Shown here: positions 22,323 through 29,911 of the stretch, one piece after another
How positions within the stretch are numbered: position 1 is the stretch's first letter
Layout of the letters: each line of letters opens with the position of its first letter
Assembly: GCA_900548515.1 (NCBI GenBank)
Contig: URKU01000012.1
Span: forward strand, 1-29,911
Length of the DNA: 29,911 nt
DNA from: an uncultured Collinsella sp.
Lineage (GTDB): Bacteria > Actinomycetota > Coriobacteriia > Coriobacteriales > Coriobacteriaceae
Reading direction: 5' to 3'
Program-made: the position numbers and the translations under genes
The notes under the pieces: model-generated
Seen by the model: only the letters and a program-made list of their open reading frames with translations
Told to the model about the DNA's origin: nothing
Database searches by the model: none

Positions 22323-24269
22323 CTAGTTAGTCGTCGTGTCGGAATCGTCACCCGAGGCAGAGCCAGAAAGCGAAACCGTCAGCGTGATCGTGCTGTCGGT
22401 GGACTGCTTGCCGGTGGGGGAGACGCCCGTAACGGTGGCGTTTTCGTTGCCGCTCACGGGGTTGCCGTTCTGATCGCAGAATGCGATGTTGTAGAAACCG
22501 GCGTTGTTGAGCGCGGTGACGGCGGCGGAGATGCTCTTGCCGTACAGGTTACCCGGGACGCTGGCCTTGCCGGACTTCTTGGCGATGACGACGGTGATCG
22601 TGGCACCGGGCTTCTGCTTGCCGCTAGGGTTCCAGCTAATTACGGTGCCCTCGGTAACCGAGTCGTTTTCCTGGTAGCTCACGTCGACGCCAAAGCCAGC
22701 CATGTCGAGAGCGTTGCGTGCCTGGGCCTCGGTCATGTCGGTCAGATCGGGGACGGAGGTGGTGTCAGGACCGCTGGAGACCTTATACGAGATGGTCGTG
22801 CCCTTCTCGACTTCCTTGCCGGCATCAGTGCCCTGCTCAAAGACCTGGCCTTCGTCGGCCTCGTTGGCCTCCTCGGTTGCGTTGCCCTTCAGGCCCACGC
22901 TTGCCAGCGCGGCCTCGGCCTGGTCCTTGGTTAGGCCGACGAGCTGCGGAACCTCAACTTTCTCGGAGGGCTTGGGGCCCTTGGAGATCACCAGGTTCAC
23001 CTTGGAGCCCTTGGGCTTCTTAGTGTTGCCGTTGGGGGTCTGCTCGGCAACCTTGCCCTCGTCGACATCGTCGTTATAGCTCTGGTCGACAGTTCCGACC
23101 TCAAGGCCGGCCTCCTTGATCAGCTCGATAGCGGTCTGCTGGTCCTTGTTAAGCACATCGGGCACCGTAACCTGCTCGCCCCCAAAGAGCCCGGTGGCGA
23201 AGGCCACCACAACGCCAACCACGGCGATTGCGGCGACTACGGCGGCGATAATCTTGTTCTTGTTGGACTTGGGCTGATCGACCTCGTAGGAACCGGTGGA
23301 ACCCGAGACGGCGCTGCGGGGGTTGGTCTGTCCGCTTACGCCCGATACGGGGCGAACCATGGCGCGCGTCTGATCGGAAAGCTCGCGAGTCTTGGTGGCG
23401 CCCAGCTCACCGGGGGCACCGATGATGCGCGTGGGCTCCGAGACGTTGACGGCACGGCCCGACAGGTAGCTGTTGAGCACCTGACGAAGCTCGTCGGCGG
23501 TCTGGAAGCGGTTTGCCGGGTCCTTCTCCATGCACTTGAGGATGATGCGCTCAAGGTCGGCGTCGACACCGGAGTTGATCTGGCTCGGCGGAATAGGCAG
23601 CTCGTTGACTTGCTTGAGTGCGACCGAGATGGCGTCGTCACCGTCAAAGGGAACGCGGCCGGTGGCGCACTCGTACATCACGACGCCCAGCGAGTAGATA
23701 TCCGAGGTGGGGCCGAGGTCCTGACCGCGGGTCTGCTCGGGGCTGACGTAGTGGGCGGTTCCCAGCACGTTGTTGTCTTGCGTGAGGTGGCTGTTCTTGG
23801 CGCGCGCGATGCCAAAGTCCATCACCTTGATGTTGCCGTCGGGCAGCACCATGATGTTCTGCGGCTTAATGTCGCGGTGGATGATCTCGTGCTTGTGGGC
23901 GACCGAAAGCGCGGAGCTGATCTGCGAGCCGATCTGGGCGACCTTCTTGGGGTCGAGGGCGCCGTGGCTCTTGATGCCGCTCTTAAGGTCGGTGCCGCGC
24001 AGGTACTCCATGACGATGTAATAGGTGTCGCCGTCCTTGCCCCAATCGTAGACGCCCACGATATAGGGGGAGGAGAGACCGGCTGCTGCCTGGGCCTCCT
24101 GCTTAAAGCGTGCGGCGAAGGTTGCGTCGCCAGCATACTGCGGCAGCATGATCTTGACGGCAACCGTGCGGTCGAGGACCTGGTCCTGTGCACGGTAGAC
24201 GGTCGCCATGCCGCCTGTTCCCACCTTATCCTTGAGGAGGTATCTTCCCCCGAGGACCCTCTGTTCCAT
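22323..24269 (-). CDS. pknB: Serine/threonine protein kinase with PASTA domains (PknB)
   Basis: A membrane Ser/Thr kinase of 648 residues that senses cell-wall fragments and controls growth and division. Cytoplasmic kinase (about 7-270): GTGGMATVYRA loop, HRDIKPQN catalytic loop, DFG, and SPEQ in place of APE. A juxtamembrane linker leads to one TM segment (about 335-360), then four extracellular PASTA repeats beginning VTVPDV, VEVPQL, TSVPDL and ASVPGN. The Ser/Asp/Thr-rich tail ends DTTTN. The ATG at 24269 has aggag at the right distance; an upstream ATG at 24284 does not. It is the last gene of the fha-pstP-SEDS/PBP-pknB cluster, 132 bases after the previous gene, so it may also have its own promoter. 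Confidence 0.95.
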   Translation of the reverse strand: MEQRVLGGRYLLKDKVGTGGMATVYRAQDQVLDRTVAVKIMLPQYAGDATFAARFKQEAQAAAGLSSPYIVGVYDWGKDGDTYYIVMEYLRGTDLKSGIKSHGALDPKKVAQIGSQISSALSVAHKHEIIHRDIKPQNIMVLPDGNIKVMDFGIARAKNSHLTQDNNVLGTAHYVSPEQTRGQDLGPTSDIYSLGVVMYECATGRVPFDGDDAISVALKQVNELPIPPSQINSGVDADLERIILKCMEKDPANRFQTADELRQVLNSYLSGRAVNVSEPTRIIGAPGELGATKTRELSDQTRAMVRPVSGVSGQTNPRSAVSGSTGSYEVDQPKSNKNKIIAAVVAAIAVVGVVVAFATGLFGGEQVTVPDVLNKDQQTAIELIKEAGLEVGTVDQSYNDDVDEGKVAEQTPNGNTKKPKGSKVNLVISKGPKPSEKVEVPQLVGLTKDQAEAALASVGLKGNATEEANEADEGQVFEQGTDAGKEVEKGTTISYKVSSGPDTTSVPDLTDMTEAQARNALDMAGFGVDVSYQENDSVTEGTVISWNPSGKQKPGATITVVIAKKSGKASVPGNLYGKSISAAVTALNNAGFYNIAFCDQNGNPVSGNENATVTGVSPTGKQSTDSTITLTVSLSGSASGDDSDTTTN

Positions 24270-24401
24270 TCCTGCTCCTAACATAACTATTCGCTCAACG
24301 ATGTGTGTAGTACCTACGATGTGGCCGCTGGGGCCGTGTGGCGCGTTGCCGCTAACTCTTCGGCCGCGGCGCGCCTCGGGTGTCCGATTCGATCATGGGC
24401 A

Positions 24402-27272
24402 TCACGCTCCCTGTGCGGCAAGCGCCGCGGTCAGGACGATACCGGCAATCTTGGCGGCCTTGACGTCATGCTTGTCGAAATCCTCCAAGGCCACCGAGAT
24501 GGCGACCGTGGGTGAATCGTAAGGTGCAAAGCCAACAAACATCGAGTTGACGTTGGTGCCGCCGGTCTCGGCCGAGCCGGTCTTGCCGGCGACCTTGACG
24601 CCGGGGATCTGGGCATCGGTGCCGGTGCCGGACTGGACGACGGCAAGCATGGCCTGCTTGACCTGGTCGGCCGTGGCGGAGCTGACGGCCTGACCAAGCG
24701 AGCGGGACTGCGTGGTCTTGACCACGGTTCCGTCCGGGGCGAGTACCTGGGCTACAAAGTACGGGTCCATGACCACGCCGCTGTTAGCGATGGCGGCGGC
24801 AATCACGGCGTTTTGCATGACGGTGGTCTGCGGGCCGGGCGTGTGGTCCATGCCGACAGGCTGGCCGGCGCCGGCCCAGGCGGTCTCCCACTCGGTCATG
24901 AGCGACGGGTCGGCCATGATGGAGGCCGCGGAGGTCAGGTCCTGGCCGAGCTTTTGGCCGTAGCCAAAGGCGTTGGCAAACTGTACGAGCGTATTTGCGC
25001 CAACTTCGTTTGCCACCTGGCCAAAGACGACGTTGGAGGACACGGCAAAGGCCTGCTGCAGGCTGATGGTACCGTAGCTCTCGTTGGCATAGTTGGTGAC
25101 CGGTGCGTTGCCGATGTCCATGGAGCCGGGCGCCTGGTAGGTGCTGGTCAGGCTGGCGGTACCGGTTTCGAGTGCCGCGGAAAGCGTAACGACCTTAAAC
25201 GTGGAGCCCGGCGTGTACAGCGCGTCCATGGCGCGATTGTACATGGAGCCGTCCTCGCCGCCGCCCGTCTGCAGCAGGGCATCGATGTTGGTGTTGTCGT
25301 AGGTGGGCGAGCTGGCACATGCGAGCACCGCGCCGGTACGCGGGTCGATGACCGCTACAGCGCCCTTAAAGCCCTTGAGCGCCTGCTCGGCAGCCGTCTG
25401 GATGCGCGAGTCGATGGTGAGCTTGGCGGTGTTGCCCGGCTGGGTCTGGCCCGCGAGCGACGCGATGGCGTTGTTCCAGCTGGAGTAATCCTTAGAGCCG
25501 GTGAGCGTGTCGTTCATGACGCTCTCGATGGCGGTGGTGCCATACTGCTGGCTCACATAGCCAACCACGTGCGCTGCCAGGTTACCGTTGGGGTAGGAGC
25601 GTACGTAGGTGCCGTCCTCCTGCTGCAGCGACTCGGCCAGCGTCACGCCGTCGGACGTGATGATGGAGCCGCGCTGGATGTACTTGGAGCGGGCGATGGT
25701 GTGGTTGTTGGTCGGCATGTCCTGATAGTCCTTGGCCTTAATGACCTGGACATAGGTGAGGTTGCCGATAAGGATGGCGAACAGCGCCGTAAAGGTGAGC
25801 ACCGCACGGGTTAGACGGTTGGCGAGCGCAACGCGGCCGAGCACACCGGATTCAGGCGTGTCGAGCAGGCGACGGCGCATGCGCGAGCCGACGGAATGGC
25901 TGCCGCTGCCGTAGGAAGACGAGGTGGCAAAGCGCGTGCCCGTCGGGGCGGCGGCAGATGCGACCTGATCATCGGTGATGGCGGCCATGGTGCCGGTGCC
26001 GGTAAGCTCGGCCTCGCGTCCGGTCGCCTCGTCACCGGCGCGCAGCAGGAGCGCGACGATGATAAAGCTCGCCAGCAGAGAGGAGCCGCCCTGGCTCATA
26101 AAGGGTAGGGTGACGCCGGTCAGCGGGATCAGGCGGGTTACGCCGCCAACGATCAAGAAGGCCTGGAAGCTGATGGCGGCCGTAAGGCCCGTGGCGCTAA
26201 AGGCAGCGAGGTCGGATTTAGCACGGGCAGCCGTGGTCAGGCCGCGAACGGCAAAGAGCATAAACAGGATGAGCACGGCGCCGCCGCCCAAAAGGCCCAT
26301 CTCCTCGCCGATAGCCGAGAAGATAAAGTCGGACTCGACGACAGGGATGTTGTTGGCCATGCCGTTGCCGATGCCAACACCGACCAGACCGCCGTCGGCG
26401 AGCGAGAAGAGCGACTGGACGATCTGGTAGCCCTGGCCCTGGGCGTCCTTAAACGGATCGACCCAAACCTGGAAACGCACCTGAACGTGAGACAGGAACT
26501 TGTAGGCGCCTACGGCTCCGACGGCTAAGAGCGCAAGGCCGATAACGACATATGAAAAGCGCCCCGTGGCAACGTAGAGCATCAGCAAGAAGATGGTGTA
26601 GAACAGCACGGCCGAACCCAGGTCGCGTTCGAAGACGACGACGAGCAGGCACACACCCCACACGGCAAACAGCGGCAGCAGCAGTCGCAGGCGAGGGATC
26701 TTAAAGCCCAGGATCTTGCGGTTGGAGATAGAGAGCAGCTCGCGGTTCTCGGCCAGGTATCCGGCCAGGAACAGGACGATAAAGACCTTGGCGAACTCGC
26801 CGGGCTGGATGGTAAAGCCCGCGATGCGAATCCACAGCTTGGAGCCCGAGATCGTGGTGCCGATAAAGATAGGCAGCATCAGCAGAATGATGCCGATGAT
26901 GCCAAAGGTGTACTTGTAGCGCATGACCACGTCGAGGTTTTTGACCAGTGCAAGCGTTCCCACCATGAGCGCCACCGAGACAAACAGGATGATGAGCTGC
27001 GAGATGGCGAGAGCGGGGGCGAGGCGTGTCACGAACGTGATGCCGATGCCCGAAAGCACAAAGACAATGGGCAGGATGGCGGGGTCGGCACCGGGCGCCA
27101 AGATGCGCACGGCAATGTGGGCCGCGGCAAAGGCGGCAAAGAGGCCGATCGGTACGGCGAGCGTCTCAAAGGAGATGGCAGCGCCCGCGGTGAGGACGTA
27201 CATCGCATACAGCAGGATGACGGGGAACGCCGAGGCGATGAGCAAGAGCAGCTCGGTGTTGCGGCGACTCAT
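24402..27272 (-). CDS. SEDS glycosyltransferase (FtsW/RodA) fused to class B penicillin-binding protein
   Basis: One 956-residue frame combines two peptidoglycan synthases usually encoded separately (rodA and pbpA in this cluster). Residues 1 to about 425 are a SEDS polytopic membrane domain with WIRIAGFTIQPGEFAKVF, FERDLGSAVLFYT and PLTGVTLPFMSQGGSS. A polar linker (about 425-490) leads to a new TM helix (AVLTFTALFAILIGNLTYVQ) and a class B transpeptidase with S690TFK, S745SN and K897TG. The fusion fixes polymerase and crosslinker at 1:1. No stop, frameshift or internal RBS is visible at the joint. The ATG at 27272 is 8 bases from gggag. It is 16 bases after the phosphatase gene. Confidence 0.93.
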   Translation of the reverse strand: MSRRNTELLLLIASAFPVILLYAMYVLTAGAAISFETLAVPIGLFAAFAAAHIAVRILAPGADPAILPIVFVLSGIGITFVTRLAPALAISQLIILFVSVALMVGTLALVKNLDVVMRYKYTFGIIGIILLMLPIFIGTTISGSKLWIRIAGFTIQPGEFAKVFIVLFLAGYLAENRELLSISNRKILGFKIPRLRLLLPLFAVWGVCLLVVVFERDLGSAVLFYTIFLLMLYVATGRFSYVVIGLALLAVGAVGAYKFLSHVQVRFQVWVDPFKDAQGQGYQIVQSLFSLADGGLVGVGIGNGMANNIPVVESDFIFSAIGEEMGLLGGGAVLILFMLFAVRGLTTAARAKSDLAAFSATGLTAAISFQAFLIVGGVTRLIPLTGVTLPFMSQGGSSLLASFIIVALLLRAGDEATGREAELTGTGTMAAITDDQVASAAAPTGTRFATSSSYGSGSHSVGSRMRRRLLDTPESGVLGRVALANRLTRAVLTFTALFAILIGNLTYVQVIKAKDYQDMPTNNHTIARSKYIQRGSIITSDGVTLAESLQQEDGTYVRSYPNGNLAAHVVGYVSQQYGTTAIESVMNDTLTGSKDYSSWNNAIASLAGQTQPGNTAKLTIDSRIQTAAEQALKGFKGAVAVIDPRTGAVLACASSPTYDNTNIDALLQTGGGEDGSMYNRAMDALYTPGSTFKVVTLSAALETGTASLTSTYQAPGSMDIGNAPVTNYANESYGTISLQQAFAVSSNVVFGQVANEVGANTLVQFANAFGYGQKLGQDLTSAASIMADPSLMTEWETAWAGAGQPVGMDHTPGPQTTVMQNAVIAAAIANSGVVMDPYFVAQVLAPDGTVVKTTQSRSLGQAVSSATADQVKQAMLAVVQSGTGTDAQIPGVKVAGKTGSAETGGTNVNSMFVGFAPYDSPTVAISVALEDFDKHDVKAAKIAGIVLTAALAAQGA

Positions 27273-27288
27273 AAGCGGCACTCCCTTT

Positions 27289-29088
27289 CTAATTCTTATC
27301 GGAGGCTTCGGCCTCGGCGGACTGTTCGGCGGTTTTCTCGGAATCTGATTCGGAGGTCGATCCCTGATTGGTGTTGTCGCGAATCGTTTGCGCGTCGATC
27401 ACCTGGCGGGTCTGCTCCTCGTCGATCTGGTGGCGGTACTTGGATATCGTGTCCTGCGCATCGTCGACACTTGTTTGCGGAATGCCCGCCTTGAGGCGGT
27501 TTTGCGTGTCTTCGGGCAGGTCGGACAGCTTGATGCTGGTTTCGCTTTCGAGCCAGTGGAGCTTGAGTCCGAGTGGCTTGCCGGGCAGGCCGCGCCAGAC
27601 GGCGACATTGCCCTGGTAGGTACCCAGGTAGTACGAGCCGGTGACACCCGTGTAGGCCCAGATGCCAGCTGCCAGCACAAAGACGAGGGCCAGGATGGCG
27701 GCGATAGTAATGTTGCGGCGACGCACGCGTTGCGCCTCGCGCATAACGCCATCGTCAACCAGGTCAACGACTACTACGGTCACGTTGTCGTGGCCGCCGG
27801 CGGCAAGCGCCGCGTCCACTAGGTTGTCGACGCAGATTTGCGCGGTTGAGGACTGCGTGGCGATGTTCTCGATATCGCTATCGGGAATCATGCTCGAGAG
27901 GCCGTCGGAGCACAGGACCAGGCGGTCGCCTTCCTCGATATGCAGAGTGAAGTGGTCGGCATACATGGCGGGGTCCGAGCCCAGCGCGCGGGTGATGACC
28001 GAACGGTTGGGGTGGACGCGAGCCTCGTCTGCCGTGATCTCGCCGGCGTCCACGAGCTCCTCCACGTAGGAGTGGTCGCGGGTCACGCGGATGAGCGTGC
28101 CCTCGTGGAGCAGATAGGCGCGAGAGTCGCCCACGTGGGCGATGGCGAGCGTGTCGTTTTCGATGTAGGCGCAGGTGGCTGTGCAGCCCATGCCGGGCTT
28201 GCCCAGGCCGTTCAGGGCCGCCTCGATTACGGCGGCGTTGGCTGCCTCGACGGCTGCGGCCAGGCGTGCTGCGTCGGCAGACTGCGGGGCCGTCTTGGCT
28301 ATAGTCTCGACAGCGATAGAAGAGGCCACCTCGCCGGCGGCGTGACCACCCATGCCGTCGCATACGCAAAAGAGCGGCGACTGCACCAGGTAGGAATCCT
28401 CATTGTGCGGGCGCACGCAGCCAACGTCGGAGCGGGCGCCCCACATGAGTTGCGTGGTGGTGCCGGCATCATAGGTCGAGTCGGTCTCGATGCGCTCCTC
28501 GGTCAGGGGCTCAAAGCTCATGGTCGAGCCGGGGTCTTTGAGCTTGGCCTCAACGGCGGCAACGTCGATTTCAGCTGTGTCACCGGGAGAGACGGTGTCG
28601 GTCACGGCGTTTGATTCGGAATCGCCGGTGTCCGGGGAGTCGGGCTCCTCGGAAACGCGGGCGGTCGACTCGTCGTCTTGCGGGCTGACGTCTATAGGCT
28701 CGGGCGCCGGCGTAGACGCGGGCGCAACCTCGGATGCCGGGGCTATGGGAAACGCCGGCGCGGCGGGCTCGGGTGCCGCAAACGCCGCAGCGCTCTCGTT
28801 GATTGCCGCGGCGACGGGCTCTGCAAAGTGAGCTGGCGCCGGGGTTGCTTCGGGCGCTGTGGGCTGTTCCGCAGCATGTGCGCCGATGGGCGCCGCTGCG
28901 GCATCATCTTCGTCCTCGTTATCGGCGAGATCCGAAATATCATGCGTTACATGCGAAAGAGGCAGGGAGAACACGGTGTCCTCGGGTTCCACGGGTGCGG
29001 AGCCCGCTGGAGCGGCGTGGGCCGGCGCAGCTGTGGCGGCGGCCGGTGCCTCGGTCATAGTTGCGGACTTGTTCTCCTCGTCGATCAT
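27289..29088 (-). CDS. pstP: PP2C-family Ser/Thr phosphatase with long Ala/Pro-rich N-terminus (PstP-like)
   Basis: Partner phosphatase of the PASTA kinase. Residues 1 to about 212 are low-complexity, rich in Ala, Pro, Glu and Asp. The PP2C domain (about 213-455) has all metal motifs: RPHNEDSYL, CDGMGGHAAGE, AHVGDSRAYLL, LCSDGLSSMI and GGHDNVTVVVV. One TM helix (about 459-481, ITIAAILALVFVLAAGIWAY) and a roughly 115-residue outer part rich in Gln/Asp/Ser follow. The ATG at 29088 overlaps the stop of the FHA gene (ATGA), implying translational coupling. Length exceeds the usual 500 residues mainly because of the N-terminal extension. A later start (M11, MTEAPAA) is possible. Confidence 0.92.
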   Translation of the reverse strand: MIDEENKSATMTEAPAAATAAPAHAAPAGSAPVEPEDTVFSLPLSHVTHDISDLADNEDEDDAAAAPIGAHAAEQPTAPEATPAPAHFAEPVAAAINESAAAFAAPEPAAPAFPIAPASEVAPASTPAPEPIDVSPQDDESTARVSEEPDSPDTGDSESNAVTDTVSPGDTAEIDVAAVEAKLKDPGSTMSFEPLTEERIETDSTYDAGTTTQLMWGARSDVGCVRPHNEDSYLVQSPLFCVCDGMGGHAAGEVASSIAVETIAKTAPQSADAARLAAAVEAANAAVIEAALNGLGKPGMGCTATCAYIENDTLAIAHVGDSRAYLLHEGTLIRVTRDHSYVEELVDAGEITADEARVHPNRSVITRALGSDPAMYADHFTLHIEEGDRLVLCSDGLSSMIPDSDIENIATQSSTAQICVDNLVDAALAAGGHDNVTVVVVDLVDDGVMREAQRVRRRNITIAAILALVFVLAAGIWAYTGVTGSYYLGTYQGNVAVWRGLPGKPLGLKLHWLESETSIKLSDLPEDTQNRLKAGIPQTSVDDAQDTISKYRHQIDEEQTRQVIDAQTIRDNTNQGSTSESDSEKTAEQSAEAEASDKN

Positions 29089-29501
29089 CGACGGTTCACC
29101 TTCATGACCACGTCGCCAATCTGGACTTCGTCGCCTTCGCGCAGCGTCGCGGGTTCCACCAGCTGGCGGCCGTTGACGAGCGTGCCGTTAAGCGAGTTGA
29201 GGTCCTCGATGATGAGCGCCGGGCCCTGCAGCGAAAAGCGCGCATGCGAGGCCGAGACGAATGGTTCGTTGATGCAGATGTCCGAAGATGGCGAGCGACC
29301 GACGATGACGGGGCCGAGCATGTCTACGTGAATGCCGCGGATACCGCGCGGACCCTTGTCCACATCGATCGTCCAGATAGCCGAGTCGCGGCGCTGTCCA
29401 CGCACAAGTCCCACGCCGGTCTTCATGACGGCGAACAAGAAGATATAGAGCAGGGCGACCAGGACGATGCGGCCTGCAAAAAGGACGATATCGATGTTCA
29501 T
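29085..29501 (-). CDS. fhaB: FHA-domain membrane-anchored protein (FhaB/FipA-like)
   Basis: A 138-residue protein with an N-terminal TM helix (about 5-27: IVLFAGRIVLVALLYIFLFA) and one cytoplasmic FHA domain (about 60-135) that binds phosphothreonine. Key residues are GRSPSSDI, SASHARF and LNSLNGTLVNG. In actinobacteria the equivalent FhaB/FipA links kinase signalling to septal and lateral wall synthesis. It lies 6 bases after the first FHA gene and overlaps the phosphatase gene by 4 bases, so the three are translated as a unit. Confidence 0.9.
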   Translation of the reverse strand: MNIDIVLFAGRIVLVALLYIFLFAVMKTGVGLVRGQRRDSAIWTIDVDKGPRGIRGIHVDMLGPVIVGRSPSSDICINEPFVSASHARFSLQGPALIIEDLNSLNGTLVNGRQLVEPATLREGDEVQIGDVVMKVNRR

Positions 29502-29507
29502 AAGCGA

Positions 29508-29911
29508 CTATCCCCTAAATTCAAAGGTGCTCAGGCCAAACGTCAGCAGATCGCCGTTGCGCAGCGGGCAGCGCGTGATGCGGCGGTTGTTGACGAGCGT
29601 GCCGTTGGTGGAATTGAGGTCCTCGATCGACCAATCCGAGCCCGTAAAGGTGAGCTGGGCGTGGCGGCGCGACACGTTGGGGTCGCGCAGGGCAATGTCG
29701 GAAACTGAGTGCTCGCGACCGATGGTCACCTGTGCGGAGGTGATGCTATGGCTCTCGCCGCTCACGACGTCGACGAGCTGGGCGAGCGGGCGCTGCGGGG
29801 CGCGAGTGCTCGCCATGTTGGAGGCGATGCCGGCTGCAGCGCCTAGACCCACGGCGGCACCGGTCGCGGCGGCTCCGCCCATGCCGGCAAGCGCGTCGCG
29901 CGAGACGGTCT
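29508..29911 (-). CDS. fhaA: FHA-domain protein, C-terminal part (FhaA-like, runs off the right edge)
   Basis: The frame is open to base 29911, so the start lies outside the window. Seen here are a Gly/Ala-rich linker (MGGAAATGAAVGLGAAAGIA) and a C-terminal FHA domain with TIGREHSVSDIAL, VSRRHAQL and LNSTNGTLVNN. The end is FEFRG. By cluster position (first, before fhaB and pstP) it fits FhaA, whose N-terminus is a DUF3662 domain; that part cannot be checked here. Confidence 0.85.
   Translation of the reverse strand, partial: TVSRDALAGMGGAAATGAAVGLGAAAGIASNMASTRAPQRPLAQLVDVVSGESHSITSAQVTIGREHSVSDIALRDPNVSRRHAQLTFTGSDWSIEDLNSTNGTLVNNRRITRCPLRNGDLLTFGLSTFEFRG

Noticed and set aside
1..29911. 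CRISPR arrays, transposase or integrase genes, rRNA genes
   Set aside because: No regular short repeats, no recombinase-type protein and no rRNA sequence were seen on either strand, despite the island-like region.

Overview
The window looks like a chromosomal segment of a Collinsella-type gut actinobacterium (Coriobacteriia). Coding DNA is GC-rich while spacers are AT-rich. The right end carries the actinobacterial cell-wall/signalling cluster (FHA proteins, PP2C phosphatase, SEDS/PBP, PASTA kinase). There are two complete mannose-family PTS systems. The species call is inference from gene content and protein style, not a database match.

Layout. 1-72: tail of an unidentified gene, then a strong hairpin terminator. 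478-3760 (+): mannose PTS operon manXYZ (fused EIIAB, EIIC, EIID) plus a DUF956/ManO gene behind an internal hairpin. 4006-4081: tRNA-Arg(CCT). 4171-14877: an accessory region full of decayed genes: an iron-dependent alcohol dehydrogenase with two frameshifts, a probable kinase stub, a dapA'-'dapH remnant, a lysA tail and a HAD-hydrolase tail. Set into this debris is a working LevDEFG-like PTS with an intracellular GH32 fructosidase (6336-10370) and an intact LevR-like regulator (11448-14201). The regulator locus is present twice. The upstream copy has lost the middle of levR. The downstream copy has lost nearly all of the EIIB gene that follows it. The intact regulator has lost the sigma-54 contact loop and has altered Walker A and B motifs.

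14945-21829 (+): a catabolic operon for Amadori compounds (fructosyl-amino acids). It encodes a GntR/UTRA regulator, a YfcC/DcuC-family transporter, a YtcJ-type amidohydrolase, an FrlC-like epimerase, an FrlB-like deglycase (SIS fold) and an FrlD-like PfkB kinase. Two near-identical 19-bp repeats flank a good -35/-10 promoter just ahead of the transporter, which is a convincing operator arrangement. The YfcC transporter and the amidohydrolase are not part of the classical E. coli frl operon, and this is the most interesting biological system in the window.

21830-22322: a gene-free convergent spacer with several hairpins. 22323-29911 (-): fhaA (partial), fhaB, pstP-like phosphatase, one protein fusing a SEDS (FtsW/RodA) glycosyltransferase to a class B penicillin-binding protein, and the PASTA kinase pknB. 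No pknA is present.
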